A stretch of 64,000 nucleotides of DNA from CBDFLS01 sp965249185 (GCA_965249185.1 CBDFLS010000002.1:496001-560000); one strand, 5' to 3'; shown: positions 41,439 through 50,637, counted from the stretch's first letter. Translations and numbers: made by a program. Notes: generated by a model from the sequence alone, not told the origin.

Positions 41439-41596
41439 CGTTTCTCCTTAAGGGTGCCGTTGGGGCAGGGTGGTGCTAGGGGGCGGGCGCGGCGGCAGTG
41501 TATGCAGGGCGTCAGAGCGTGTCAAGGCGAGCCGGAGCGCGGCGGGCGCCCGAAGAATTCCGTTCGGGGCCCGTGTGCTATGATGGCTGCCCTCCC

Positions 41597-42379
41597 ATGC
41601 TTACGAACCCCGTCAAAGAGAAGCTCCAGGCCGGCGAGATAGCGCTGGGGTGCTTCGTCAATATCGTGAGTCCCACCACCGTGGAGCTGCTGGCCTACGC
41701 CGGCTTCGACTTCGTGGTCGTCGATGCCGAGCACACCACCACAGGGCCGGAGAGCGCCGAGTCGCTCTACCGCGCCGCCGAGGCCCGTGGCATTGTGCCG
41801 CTCACCCGCATCGCCGAGAGCACGCCCCAGTTCATCCTCAAGTACATGGACGCCGGCTCGCTGGGCGTGCAGATCCCCATGGTCAACAACGCGGAGGACG
41901 CCCGGCGGGTGGTGCAGGCGGTGAAATACCCGCCCATGGGCCGGCGCGGACTCGCCTTCCCGCGCGTCGCCGGCTACGGTCTGGCGGGCCCGCTTGCCGA
42001 CTACACCGTCGCCGCCAACGAGGCCACGCTGATCGTGGTGCAGGTGGAGACGGAGGAGGGCATCAAGAACACCGAGGAGATCGCGGGCGTGGAGGGCGTG
42101 GACGTGGTGTTCCTGGGCCCCACCGACCTCTCGGTGGTCCTGGGCGTACCGGGCCAGTCGAACCACCCGAAGGTGCGCGAGGTGATCGAGCAGCTGGCGG
42201 AGAGGATCTCCACCGCCGGCAAGATACCCGGCACCATCGCCCGGAACGTGGACGACTATAACCACTGGCGGCCCCGGGGCATCCAGTACTTCCTGGCCAG
42301 CGCCACCACCTTCCTCGGTCAAGTGGCCAGCTCCTACATCAAGTCTATTCGCGAGCAGGAGCAGACCGGCTCCTCGTAG
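41597..42379 (+). CDS. HpcH/HpaI-family aldolase
   Basis: 260 residues from ATG 41597. Motifs: LGCFVNIVSPTTVELLAYAG, FVVVDAEHTT near 36, GSLGVQIPMVNNAEDARRVV near 83, metal-binding VQVETEEGIKN near 144 and VFLGPTDLSV near 167. Members perform retro-aldol cleavage of 2-oxo-hydroxy acids to pyruvate plus aldehyde with a divalent metal. It is divergent from the PEP-mutase-like gene, so both may act on small C3-C5 acids; the pathway is not established. Confidence 0.85.
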   Translation: MLTNPVKEKLQAGEIALGCFVNIVSPTTVELLAYAGFDFVVVDAEHTTTGPESAESLYRAAEARGIVPLTRIAESTPQFILKYMDAGSLGVQIPMVNNAEDARRVVQAVKYPPMGRRGLAFPRVAGYGLAGPLADYTVAANEATLIVVQVETEEGIKNTEEIAGVEGVDVVFLGPTDLSVVLGVPGQSNHPKVREVIEQLAERISTAGKIPGTIARNVDDYNHWRPRGIQYFLASATTFLGQVASSYIKSIREQEQTGSS

Positions 42380-42390
42380 GAATCTGGGCC

Positions 42391-43005
42391 GTGGACTGGG
42401 CATACCACCTCCTTGTCGTCGCTCTCGCCTACCTAGTGGGCGCGGTGCCCTTCGCTTATCTGGCGGGCCGCCGGCTGCGTGGCGTGGACATCCGGGCCGT
42501 GGGCAGCGGCAACGTGGGTGCGCTGAACACCTTCCGTCACGTGGGTGTAGCGGCGGGGCTGGGGGTTCTGGCCGCCGACACGGCCAAGGGGGCGCTGGCC
42601 GCTCTGGCGCCGGCCTGGATGGGCGAGCCGTCGTGGGTACAGTACAGCGCCATTCTGGCGGTGGTCGCCGGCCACAACTGGTCGGTCTTCCTGCGGTTCG
42701 GCGGCGGGAGAGGAGTCGCCCCGGTGCTGGGCGTGTCGCTGGGGGTGCTTCCCCTGCTGACCGTGGTTACGATAGTCTTCGCCGCCCTGTTCGTCCTGCT
42801 GACCCGCAACGCCGTTTTAAGCATCATCCTGGGCTTCGTCCTCCTCAACGTGCTGACGGTGGCGACCGCCCAGCCCGGCGCCCAGATCGCCCTCTGCCTG
42901 GCGCTCACCTTCGTCGTGGGCGGCGTCCACCTGGTCAGGGCCCGGCGCCAGTATGCGGCGGCGCTGCGCGAGCGGCGCTGGACCGCCATCCTCTCCATCG
43001 AGTAG
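42391..43005 (+). CDS. plsY: Glycerol-3-phosphate acyltransferase PlsY
   Basis: 204 residues from GTG 42391, 11 bases after the aldolase gene. It has five or so membrane helices and the PlsY motifs VGSGNVGALNTFRHVG (near 37), a GHNWSVFLRFGGGRGVAP segment (near 93) and a conserved Asp-Thr-Ala-Lys-Gly loop (DTAKGAL near 63). It transfers acyl from acyl-phosphate to glycerol-3-phosphate, the first step of phospholipid synthesis. Confidence 0.9.
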   Translation: MDWAYHLLVVALAYLVGAVPFAYLAGRRLRGVDIRAVGSGNVGALNTFRHVGVAAGLGVLAADTAKGALAALAPAWMGEPSWVQYSAILAVVAGHNWSVFLRFGGGRGVAPVLGVSLGVLPLLTVVTIVFAALFVLLTRNAVLSIILGFVLLNVLTVATAQPGAQIALCLALTFVVGGVHLVRARRQYAAALRERRWTAILSIE

Positions 43006-43124
43006 CCGCGGTCGAGTCCGGCCTGGACGCACGGCCAATCGCCGCTCTCGTGCCAAATGCCGCCTTCGAGAGGGTCTGGTACCATGGGCACGGCCCAATT
43101 CGACGAAGGGGAGCTATTCGCACG

Positions 43125-45032
43125 ATGGTGGTCTCGTCGCCAAGGGAGAAACGGCTGCTGCGTCTGGAGCTGAAAGGCCTGGGCCGGCTGGGCGAGGCGC
43201 TGGCCGAGGACGAGGGCAAGCCGGTCTTCGTCTTCGGCGGCATTCCGGGCGAGACGGTGGAGGCCGAGGTGGTGCATGAGCACCGCGGCTACCTGGCCGC
43301 GCGGGTGGTGGAGGTGGTGACGGCCTCTCCCCACCGGGTGACCCCGCCGTGTCCCTACTTCGGGCCCTGCACCGGCTGTCAGTGGCAGCATATCGAGTAC
43401 GACCGCCAGCTCCAGATGAAGCGCTCGCTGGTGGAGGATGCGTTGGAGCGCGTGGGAGGCCTGAGCGGGGTCCCGGTGGAGGAGACGCTGCCAAGCCCGG
43501 AGCCTTTGGGCTACCGCAACCACGCCCGGTTCACGGTGGGCGCCAACGGTCGTCTGGGGTTCGTGAACCGCGAGACCAGAAGGCTGGTGGACGTGGACGA
43601 GTGCCTGCTCATGGACCCCTGGATCAACGGGGTGCTCAAGCGCCTGCAAGGCCACGCCCAGGAGACCACGCAGCTCTCCGTCCGGTACGGCACGAACACG
43701 GGCAGCGCGATGGTGCAGCCCAAGCTCCACAACCCCGGTCTATCGCTGGAGTCGGGCCAGCGCGTCTACGAGGAGGCGCTGCTGGGCGAACGCTTCCAGG
43801 TGGCCTCTTCCTCTTTCTTCCAGGTGAACTCGCGCCAGGCGGAGCGGCTGGCGCTGCTGCTTCGGGAGTCGCTGGCGCTCACCGGCGTGGAGCTGGTGGT
43901 GGACGCCTACGCCGGCGTGGGCACCTTCGCGGTGCTGCTGGCCTCCCAAGCCGGCCACATTATCGCCATCGAGGAGTCGCCCTCGGCGCTGGAGGACGCG
44001 CGGCGCAATACCGCCGATAAGCCCAACGTGGAGCTCCGCCGGGGCAAGGTGGAGCGGGTGCTGGCCGAGCTCGCCCTGGACCGCGTGGACGCCGTGGTGC
44101 TGGACCCGCCTCGGACGGGGTGCCAGCCGGCGGTGCTGCGGGCGCTCATAGCCTCGGCGCCCCGGCGCATCGTCTACGTCTCCTGCGACCCGGAGAGCCT
44201 GGCCCGGGACCTGAAGGTGCTCGCCGCGGGCCCCTTCCGCATCGAGTGGGTACAGCCGCTGGACATGTTCCCCCAGACCCATCACGTGGAATGCCTGGCG
44301 GTGCTCGTCCTGGAGCCGGAGCGGAGGGCCGCGCTGGAGGCGCGGGGGCGGCTGGTGCTGGCCTCCGCGTCGCCTCGGCGCCACGAGGTCCTGAAGGGCC
44401 TTGGCGTCTCCTTCGAGACGGCGGCGGTGGACGTGCCGGAGCCACCGGGGCGCTTCCAGCACGACGACCCCGTGGCGCTGGCCGAGACAAGGGCGCGGGA
44501 GAAGGCGCTGGCCGGGGCGCGTCAGCGCTCCAGCGGCACGGTCATCGGCGCCGATACGGTCGTGGCGCTGCCCCAGCCGGACCGGACGTTGGGCGCGGTG
44601 GTCATGGGCAAGCCGCGCGATGCCGCCGATGCCGTGGCCATGTTGAGGGAGCTGCGGGGCCGCGAGCACCAGGTGGTGACCGGGGTGGCCCTGGTCGACG
44701 CCGCCACCGGCGAGACGCTGGTGGGCCACCGCAGCAGCCGGGTGCTGATGCGTGAGTACACCGAACCGGAGATCGAGGATTACGTGGCGACCGGCGATCC
44801 GCTGGACAAGGCCGGTGCATACGCGGTGCAGAGCGCCAGTTTCCGTTCGGCGGCTGAGGTCCGGGGCTGCTATCTGAACGTGGTGGGCCTGCCGGTATGT
44901 ACGTTCATGAAGCTGCTGGACCGCTTCGGCGTATCCATGCACCTGAACGCGGCCGCCATCGACCTCCACGGCTGGGAGGAGTGGCACCGGTGCAGGGAGT
45001 GCGTGCGGTCGGTGGCAGGGGTTCGGGCGTGA
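43125..45032 (+). CDS. Fusion of 23S rRNA uracil-5 methyltransferase (TrmA/RlmD type) and Maf nucleotide pyrophosphatase
   Basis: 635 residues. Part 1 (1 to about 400): TRAM-like N-terminus (LELKGLGRLGEALA); Fe-S cluster Cys at about 76, 82, 85 (CPYFGPCTGC) and 160; SAM site VVDAYAGVGTFAVLL; DPPRTGCQ near 327; catalytic Cys in YVSCDPESLARD near 355. Part 2 (about 408-605): Maf motifs LVLASASPRRHEVLKGLG, GADTVVAL, KPRDAADAVAMLRELRG and GDPLDKAGAYAVQ. There is no stop or start between them. The Maf half would hydrolyse non-canonical nucleoside triphosphates. The frame is open further upstream but starts inside plsY, so ATG 43125 is chosen. Confidence 0.85.
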   Translation: MVVSSPREKRLLRLELKGLGRLGEALAEDEGKPVFVFGGIPGETVEAEVVHEHRGYLAARVVEVVTASPHRVTPPCPYFGPCTGCQWQHIEYDRQLQMKRSLVEDALERVGGLSGVPVEETLPSPEPLGYRNHARFTVGANGRLGFVNRETRRLVDVDECLLMDPWINGVLKRLQGHAQETTQLSVRYGTNTGSAMVQPKLHNPGLSLESGQRVYEEALLGERFQVASSSFFQVNSRQAERLALLLRESLALTGVELVVDAYAGVGTFAVLLASQAGHIIAIEESPSALEDARRNTADKPNVELRRGKVERVLAELALDRVDAVVLDPPRTGCQPAVLRALIASAPRRIVYVSCDPESLARDLKVLAAGPFRIEWVQPLDMFPQTHHVECLAVLVLEPERRAALEARGRLVLASASPRRHEVLKGLGVSFETAAVDVPEPPGRFQHDDPVALAETRAREKALAGARQRSSGTVIGADTVVALPQPDRTLGAVVMGKPRDAADAVAMLRELRGREHQVVTGVALVDAATGETLVGHRSSRVLMREYTEPEIEDYVATGDPLDKAGAYAVQSASFRSAAEVRGCYLNVVGLPVCTFMKLLDRFGVSMHLNAAAIDLHGWEEWHRCRECVRSVAGVRA

Positions 45033-45059
45033 TCCTGGTGGGGAGCTGAAGAGAGGGAC

Positions 45060-45389
45060 ATGGATCTGTTCGGCATCGCGCCCCTAGAGGTGGTGGTGGT
45101 CCTGCTGGTGGCCCTTCTGGTGATGGGACCGGCCAGGATGGTGCAGGTCGCCCAGAGCATCGGCAAATTCTGGAGAGAGGCCCAGCGCTCGCTGCGCGAG
45201 ATGGCCGACGCCGCCACCGTGAAGCTGGACGGCGAGCCGCTGGACGAGGAGCCCCAGGCGCTGGCGGAGCCGTCCGATTCGGTGAGCCGCTCGACCGCCG
45301 CCGATGGCGCCCTCAATGGCGGCTCGCGACGGCAGGGCCGGAGCCGTCGGGTGAGCGGCCCCGAGCGGGAGGGGCGGCGTCGTGGCTGA
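45060..45389 (+). CDS. tatB: TatA/TatB-type Tat translocase subunit
   Basis: 109 residues: a short periplasmic start, one membrane helix (residues 7-24), a Gly-Pro hinge (VMGPARMVQVAQSIGK) and an amphipathic helix (FWREAQRSLREMADA). The charged tail is longer than in TatA, and it directly precedes tatC (8-base overlap), so I call it TatB-like. It recruits folded twin-arginine substrates with TatC. Confidence 0.8.
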   Translation: MDLFGIAPLEVVVVLLVALLVMGPARMVQVAQSIGKFWREAQRSLREMADAATVKLDGEPLDEEPQALAEPSDSVSRSTAADGALNGGSRRQGRSRRVSGPEREGRRRG

Positions 45390-46134
45390 GCAGGCGATCA
45401 CCCTTCGGGAGCACCTGGATGAGCTGCGCAAGCGGCTGATGATCAGCGTCCTGGCGGTGGTCTTGGCCGCGATAGTGGCCTTCGTCTTTCGCAACCAGGT
45501 GCTGAATTTCCTGATGGAGCCGGCCCAGGGGTTCGGAAACTCGGTCTCCGGCAAACCGGTCTTTACCGAAGTGACGGAGATGCTGGGCGTGGTCATGAAG
45601 ACGTCTATCATGGCCGGCGTGGTCTTCGCGCTGCCGGTGGTGCTGTACCAGCTCGTCATGTTCGTGACGCCCGGCCTCAACCGGCGGGAGAAGACCTACC
45701 TCTACCTCTTTCTGCCCGGGACCTTCATCGCCTTCGCATGCGGAGTGCTGTTCGGCTACTACGTCCTCTTCCCGCCGGCCATGCGGTTTCTCTTCACCTT
45801 CGGCAGCGAGGTGGCGGTCCCGATGATACGCATCGGAAGCTACATGAACGTCGTCACGTCGCTGCTCTTCTGGATGGGGCTCATCTTCGAGCTCCCCCTG
45901 GTGCTCTTCTTCCTGGCCAGGCTGGGGGTGGTGACCTCGAAGCGCCTGTTCCACTACTGGCGGTACTCCGTGGTGGTGGCCTTCCTGCTGGGCGCGGCCA
46001 TCACACCCACCGGCGACCCCATCAACCAGAGCCTGGTGGCGGGCTCTATCGTGCTGCTCTACGGCGTGGGCATACTGCTGGCCAAGGTGGGCGAGCGTCT
46101 GAGGCGCCGGCCGGAGCCGACGCCGGAAGAATAG
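45382..46134 (+). CDS. tatC: Sec-independent protein translocase TatC
   Basis: 250 residues with six membrane helices. The N-terminal ITLREHLDELRKRLMIS and MFVTPGLNRREKTYLYLF near 93 are strongly conserved TatC motifs. It is the signal-peptide receptor of the Tat pathway. A convergent tatA completes the set, so this host has a full Tat system. Confidence 0.95.
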   Translation: MAEQAITLREHLDELRKRLMISVLAVVLAAIVAFVFRNQVLNFLMEPAQGFGNSVSGKPVFTEVTEMLGVVMKTSIMAGVVFALPVVLYQLVMFVTPGLNRREKTYLYLFLPGTFIAFACGVLFGYYVLFPPAMRFLFTFGSEVAVPMIRIGSYMNVVTSLLFWMGLIFELPLVLFFLARLGVVTSKRLFHYWRYSVVVAFLLGAAITPTGDPINQSLVAGSIVLLYGVGILLAKVGERLRRRPEPTPEE

Positions 46135-46200
46135 GGGTTCTCCCGTGCGGTGTATGCGGAGGCAGCCCGCCCAGCGGCGGGCTGAAGGGGTGGGCGGCTG

Positions 46201-46398
46201 CTAGGTCTTCCGGGAAGTCCTGGTCTTGGCCTTGGCCTTGGCGACCTTCTCCTGCTCGCCAACGCCCGTGGTGCTTTTGCGGAACTCCCGGATTCCCTTG
46301 CCCAGCGCTTTACCGATCTCCGGCACGCGTCCCACGCCGAAGATGAGCAGGACGATAACCAGGATTACGGTGAGCTCCGGCCAGTGAAGTGATGGCAT
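46201..46398 (-). CDS. tatA: Tat translocase subunit TatA
   Basis: 65 residues from ATG 46398: MPSLHWPELTVILVIVLLIF, then FGVGRVPEIGKALGKGIREF. This is the canonical TatA order of helix, hinge Gly/Pro and amphipathic helix. It is encoded on the opposite strand, ending 66 bases from the tatC stop. The long-frame upstream start at 46506 adds an unlikely Cys-rich leader and is rejected. Confidence 0.85.
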   Translation of the reverse strand: MPSLHWPELTVILVIVLLIFGVGRVPEIGKALGKGIREFRKSTTGVGEQEKVAKAKAKTRTSRKT

Positions 46399-46506
46399 GG
46401 CATACACCCCGCCACGAGTGGACTGATAGGAGCAGCATAGCAGACTCGTTCCCTCGCAACAACCAGGGCGCAGCCCTGCTAGCCCCGATCCCATCGGGGG
46501 ATCCAC

Positions 46507-46556
46507 GCAAGGTGACCCTTCCCTTCGCTCAGGGTGAGCGGGGGCGCCCGCCCCTC
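46507..46556 (+). repeat. Genome repeat between tatA and holA
   Basis: Contains CCCTTCCCTTCGCTCAGGGT followed by GAGCGGG, a member of the same dispersed family as at 35578. It fills the gap between the tatA promoter region and the holA stop. Confidence 0.55.
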
Positions 46557-47588
46557 CTACCGCACGCCGCTTGCCGAACGGGGCGTCCTGGCGGGACCGC
46601 CGGCCCGGACCAGAAACTGGGTCATGGCCAGCTCATCGGAGAGGTCGCCCGTCTTCATCGACACGTCGGCCTCCAGCAGCAGGTGGTAGAGCCGCCGGAG
46701 CTGGCTTGCCGAGTGCCTGCGCGCCTGGTCCACCATCTTCCGCAGCACGAAGTCCCGCTGGATACCCAGCCGCTCGCCCCACTGGTCCTGGGGCACCCGT
46801 TGGGAGGCCAGCTCTTGGGCCAGCGCCACCAGGCGGGCCTGCCGGGCGATCATGGCCAGCACATAGGAGGCCGTGGCGCCGCCTCTAAGGAGGCCGTCCA
46901 CCAGCTCGGTAGCCGTGGAGGTGCGCCGCTCCATGATGGCGTCCACGGCGGCGAATATGTTGGACTCGCGGGCCGACGGCACCAGGGCGTTCACGTCCGC
47001 CTCGTCTATGGCGCGGCCCTCGCAGGAGATGGTGAGCTTCTCCAACTCGTTGTCCATGGCCCACAGGTTGCTTCCCACCAGCTCCATGAGCAGCCTCAGC
47101 GCGGGGCCGGTGATGGCGCCTCCCTTGCTCGATACGCGCTCGCGCACCCATCGGGCCAGGGTATCGCCTCGAAGGAATGGGAACTCACGCACTTGGGCCA
47201 GCGGCGCTACCCGCTTGAGCAGGGGGTTTGGCTTGGTGAGCCGCCCGTCGACGAAGGCCACGTCGGTGGTTGGCGGAAGGCCCCGCAACGCCTCGGCCAA
47301 CCTTGGCGGGAGGGTCGTATCGAAGCCTCGGCCTGGCCGGCGGGCCCTGCGGCGTTCCCCGCGGGGCTCCTCGGCGGTGTCGAGCAGTCCCCGGACCACC
47401 ACCAGCCGCCGCTCGGCCAGGAAAGGCATCGCCTGGGCCTCCGCCACGAGCCGGGGCAAGTCGAACTCCGCCGCGTCCATCCGGAGGGTGTTGGCCTCCC
47501 GGACATCAGGGACGCCCACCGCCTGCAGGAGCTCTCGCAGCGCCGCCTGGGCGGAGAAGGTATCGTCGCCGTGGAGCACGTGGATCAT
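46557..47588 (-). CDS. holA: DNA polymerase III delta subunit
   Basis: 343 residues from ATG 47588 (a longer open frame upstream overlaps the MFS gene and is not used). Landmarks: IHVLHGDDTFSAQAALREL at the start, ERRLVVVRGLL near 56, FVDGRLTKPNPLLKRV near 100, and the C-terminal helical collar (RKMVDQARRHSASQLRRLYH, LLLEADVSMKTG). Delta loads the beta clamp with the gamma complex. Its start overlaps the MFS stop by 4 bases. Confidence 0.85.
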   Translation of the reverse strand: MIHVLHGDDTFSAQAALRELLQAVGVPDVREANTLRMDAAEFDLPRLVAEAQAMPFLAERRLVVVRGLLDTAEEPRGERRRARRPGRGFDTTLPPRLAEALRGLPPTTDVAFVDGRLTKPNPLLKRVAPLAQVREFPFLRGDTLARWVRERVSSKGGAITGPALRLLMELVGSNLWAMDNELEKLTISCEGRAIDEADVNALVPSARESNIFAAVDAIMERRTSTATELVDGLLRGGATASYVLAMIARQARLVALAQELASQRVPQDQWGERLGIQRDFVLRKMVDQARRHSASQLRRLYHLLLEADVSMKTGDLSDELAMTQFLVRAGGPARTPRSASGVR

Positions 47589-48916
47589 GAGTTCCGCTCG
47601 TCCGGGCTCGGCCCGCCGCCGCTGGCGGCGAGTTCTTGAGCCTGTCCCGGCGCGTCCGCCTCCGCCGGAGGATTCGACGGCGGCCCTCCGTCCGGTCCGT
47701 GGCCCCCGGCCTCCTCGTGGATCGGCGCTCGCCGGATGGCGGACCCGAACACCCCGAACGCCAGGAAGATGGCGAGGCATACCATTGCCCCACCGAAAAA
47801 GGCGGTGCGCAGTCCCACGGCGTCGCCGAGCACCCCCATGGGCAGCGCTCCCAACGACACGAAGGAGGCGCCCATGGTCCACACGCCCATGACCCGCCCC
47901 ATCATCTCCCGGGGGACCAGGAGCTGGAGCACCGTGGTCCCCATGGAGACGAAGGACATGGTCCCCATCCCCACCAGAAAGAGCACCGCCATGGAGAGCC
48001 AGGTCCATGGGGAGACGGAGAATAGGGCGAGGGAGACGGAGAAGAGGACGATCGAACCCAGGAACAGATGGACCTTGTGGCGGGAGTCCCCCAAGGCGGC
48101 CAGGCCCAGGCTCCCGGTCAGAGCGCCAGCCGACATGGTGGCCATCAGCAGGCTGGTCCTGAAAGGTCCCAGCTCCAGCACGTCGCGTCCGAAGGCGGGC
48201 ATGAGCTGCATGATGGGCTGGCCGAAAAAGGCGATGCCGGAGCCCAGCACGAGGATAGCGAAGATGGCGGGGGAGCGGCGCATGTACCGTATGCCGTCCA
48301 GCAGGTCGCGGCCCATGCTGGCGCCGCCGCCGCCGCGGGCGCTCGTGAGGCCGCGGATGGAGAGCAGCGTGACGGATGCGGTCAGGTAGCATGCGCCGGT
48401 GAGGTAGAACGACTGGCCGGTGCCCACCCACTGGATGACGGGGCCCGCCACCAGCGGGCCGATGAGCATCGAGGAGGTCATGAGCGTGAAGTTCAGCGTT
48501 ACCGCGTTCATCACCTCCCGGCGGTCCACCAGCTCGCGGATCAGGGTGAGGCGCGTGGGTGCGTTGAAGCCGCGGCCCAACCCCGACACGATCGCGGCCA
48601 TGTAGATGTGCCACACCTGCACGCTGCCCGTTATGGTGAGCGTCCCCAGGACGACCACGTTGGCCATCAGGAGCACCTGGCTCATCACCAGCAGCGTCCG
48701 CCGGTCCATGCGGTCCGCCACCACGCCGACGAAGAGCAGGGACGCCATCATGGGCACCCCCTGGAAGAAGACCATGACCCCGAGTTGGGAGACGGAGTCG
48801 GTGAGCTCCAGCAGCAGCCAGGACATGGTGAACTGCTGCATCATGAACCCAGCCGACTGGGCCGTGCCGCTGATCATGAACCAGCGGTACTTGCGGTTGT
48901 ACAGGGACCTGAACAT
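47585..48916 (-). CDS. MFS transporter
   Basis: 443 residues with about 12 membrane helices. The pattern (FRSLYNRKYRWFMISGTAQS at the start, then GVVADRMDRRTLLVMSQ between helices 2 and 3, and GRGFNAPTRLTLIRELVDR near 134) resembles the MFS_3/enterobactin-exporter type. The C-terminal tail is long, acidic and Pro/Gly-rich. Probably drug or metabolite export; the substrate is unknown. Confidence 0.8.
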   Translation of the reverse strand: MFRSLYNRKYRWFMISGTAQSAGFMMQQFTMSWLLLELTDSVSQLGVMVFFQGVPMMASLLFVGVVADRMDRRTLLVMSQVLLMANVVVLGTLTITGSVQVWHIYMAAIVSGLGRGFNAPTRLTLIRELVDRREVMNAVTLNFTLMTSSMLIGPLVAGPVIQWVGTGQSFYLTGACYLTASVTLLSIRGLTSARGGGGASMGRDLLDGIRYMRRSPAIFAILVLGSGIAFFGQPIMQLMPAFGRDVLELGPFRTSLLMATMSAGALTGSLGLAALGDSRHKVHLFLGSIVLFSVSLALFSVSPWTWLSMAVLFLVGMGTMSFVSMGTTVLQLLVPREMMGRVMGVWTMGASFVSLGALPMGVLGDAVGLRTAFFGGAMVCLAIFLAFGVFGSAIRRAPIHEEAGGHGPDGGPPSNPPAEADAPGQAQELAASGGGPSPDERNS

Positions 48917-48997
48917 GGGTGAGTCAATTGTAACTGGGGACGGGCCGTCGAGCTAGCCCCCGCCGCGTGCTTCGCACTGGAACGGAGCATGCTGAGG

Positions 48998-49071
48998 AAA
49001 CCGCTTTTGGAGAAGCGGTTTACTCCGAACCTCTTCCAGAAACTTTACGGTTGAGTCCGGTCGGACCGGAT
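48998..49071. repeat. Two palindromes in the gap between the MFS gene and ruvA
   Basis: AAACCGCTT (48998-49006) pairs with AAGCGGTTT (49013-49021), a 9-bp stem that may end transcription of ruvA. TCCGGTC-G-GACCGGA near 49057 is a second perfect palindrome. The remaining 48917-49156 has no gene I can support; a short minus-strand frame (RIKVVPKPAAKNVGVISG) looks only vaguely DUF167-like. Confidence 0.4.
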
Positions 49072-49156
49072 ATAACACCAACATTCTTTGCCGCGGGTTT
49101 GGGAACTACTTTGATTCTAAGGAGGAGGTCCCCAGGGAATCTGCTGGTAGCCCTGC

Positions 49157-49753
49157 CTACCCCTGGCCCATGCGCTGGAGGGCACGGCGGACGCGCTCCT
49201 CCAGGGGCAGGTCCTCGTCGCGCTCCACCGACAGTGCCTGGCGCGCCTCCACGGGCCTGTAGCCCAGGGCCACCAGCGCGCGCAACGCGGCGTCCTCTCG
49301 GATGTCGTCCGTGGACGCCGACGCCACGGCCAGGGCACCGAACTCCTCCGCCAGCTTGTCCTTCAGGTCCAGGATTATCCGCTCGGCGGTGCGCTTGCCC
49401 ACCCCGGGGCCGCGCCTGAGGGCATCGGCGTCGCCCGCTGCGATAGCCGCCGCTGCCGCCTCGGGCGGCAGGGCCGAGAGGATGCCCAACGCCACGCGCG
49501 GGCCCACGCCGGACACCTCCAGCAGCAACTGGAACAGCCGGCACCCGGGCTCGGTGGGGAAGCCGTAGAGCTGGAGGTCGTCCTCGCGTACCACCAGGTG
49601 CGTGCTGAGGCGGACGGGACCGTCCAGCGGGCCCAGCCGGGCCAGGTCCGGGGCCGGCACGTAGACTCGAAGGGTCACGCCGCCCACGCGCACCAGGGCG
49701 CAGTCGGACCCCTTGCCCCCCAGCGTGCCCTCTATGGCGGCGACGAGACTCAT
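49157..49753 (-). CDS. ruvA: Holliday junction helicase subunit RuvA
   Basis: 198 residues. Domain I is an OB fold (IEGTLGGKGSDCALVRVGGV); the two helix-hairpin-helix motifs are LLEVSGVGPRVALGILSA near 73 and GPGVGKRTAERIILDLKDKL near 112; domain III is the C-terminal REDAALRALVALGYRPVEA. It binds four-way junctions with RuvB, whose gene is not adjacent. The start overlaps the ruvC stop by 4 bases. Confidence 0.95.
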   Translation of the reverse strand: MSLVAAIEGTLGGKGSDCALVRVGGVTLRVYVPAPDLARLGPLDGPVRLSTHLVVREDDLQLYGFPTEPGCRLFQLLLEVSGVGPRVALGILSALPPEAAAAAIAAGDADALRRGPGVGKRTAERIILDLKDKLAEEFGALAVASASTDDIREDAALRALVALGYRPVEARQALSVERDEDLPLEERVRRALQRMGQG

Positions 49754-50250
49754 GCCAGACGCACCCGCTCCGCCGCCCGCAGATGCCGCAGGTGGCAGAT
49801 GCCCACGGCCAAGGCGTCGGACGCATCCTGGGGGTCGGGGGGCTCGTCCATGCCGAGGGTGAGTTGGACCATGCGCTGTACCTGCGTCTTGGTGCCCGCG
49901 CCGGAGTCGGCCAGGGCCTGTTTCACGTGGGACGGTAGGTAGCAGTGGACCTCCATGTTGGCCTCGGCGGCCAGCAGCAGCGCCACCGCCTGGGCCTGGC
50001 CTACCACGATCCCCGACTTGGCGCCCCGCGCGGGGGCCACGAAGGGCTCCTCCACCGCCAGATGGTCGGGGCGCCAGCGCTCCACCACCTCCGCCAGCCC
50101 GCGATATAGCGTATACAGGCGCAGGTGGACGGACTCCGCCTTGGCCGCCATGAGACAGCCCCACTCCAGGCACCGGGGCGTATCGGCATCCCCGTCCAGG
50201 ATGCCGTACCCCATTCGCACGGTGCCCGGGTCCACGCCCAGCACGCGCAT
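49750..50250 (-). CDS. ruvC: Holliday junction resolvase RuvC
   Basis: 166 residues from ATG 50250. The four acidic catalytic residues lie in VLGVDPGT (Asp6), VEEPF (near 66) and DPQDASDALAV (near 138-146); HVKQALADSGAGTKTQVQRM is the conserved lysine-rich helix. It cleaves Holliday junctions symmetrically. A 20-codon upstream extension to 50310 is rejected because homologues start at MRVLGVDPG. Confidence 0.95.
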   Translation of the reverse strand: MRVLGVDPGTVRMGYGILDGDADTPRCLEWGCLMAAKAESVHLRLYTLYRGLAEVVERWRPDHLAVEEPFVAPARGAKSGIVVGQAQAVALLLAAEANMEVHCYLPSHVKQALADSGAGTKTQVQRMVQLTLGMDEPPDPQDASDALAVGICHLRHLRAAERVRLA

Positions 50251-50386
50251 GACAGCTCCTTCCGCTCCCGACTGATGCCGCAAGAGCATCGTGGGCCGGT
50301 TGATGGCCATACTACTCGCTGGGGCCGGGGGTTTTCCAGGGGGTAATGGCCTCGGGCTCGCCCTCCCGTCACGCCCTACAAGCGCT

Positions 50387-50540
50387 TCATCGCACCGTGA
50401 CCCCAGCCCTTCGAGGCCGCGGGCGCGGCGTCAGGACGATGAGGGATGCCCCGACGATGAGGCAGGCGATAGCAACCCACCACGCCAGAAAGTAGTCCCC
50501 GGTACTATCGCGGATGATCCCGGTCATAGGAGCACCCGCC
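50387..50540 (-). pseudogene. C-terminal remnant of a second MFS transporter
   Basis: A minus-strand open stretch without a start reads APMTGIIRDSTGDYFLAWW and ends in PRPRPRRAGVTVR before a stop at 50387-50389. It aligns with the C-terminus of the intact neighbour (APMTGVIKELFGSYVPAWW). It is therefore a truncated paralogue, the residue of a tandem duplication. The rest of 50251-50637 holds no gene. Confidence 0.6.
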
Positions 50541-50637
50541 GCGCCACCACCCTTGGGTCACCAGCCTCCGCCGCTATCAGGGCCGTTCCAGAGTAGCCAT
50601 AAACTGCCCCCACCCCAAGCACCGGGGCGCGCCAGCC

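Noticed and set aside
42633..43124. Upstream extension of the methyltransferase-Maf frame into plsY
   Set aside because: The translation is Arg/Gly-rich and unlike any protein; it is antiphase shadow over plsY. The family N-terminus begins at 43125.
47589..48614. Upstream extension of the holA frame (minus strand)
   Set aside because: Overlaps the MFS gene in another frame and has shadow-type composition; the DNA polymerase delta fold starts at 47588.
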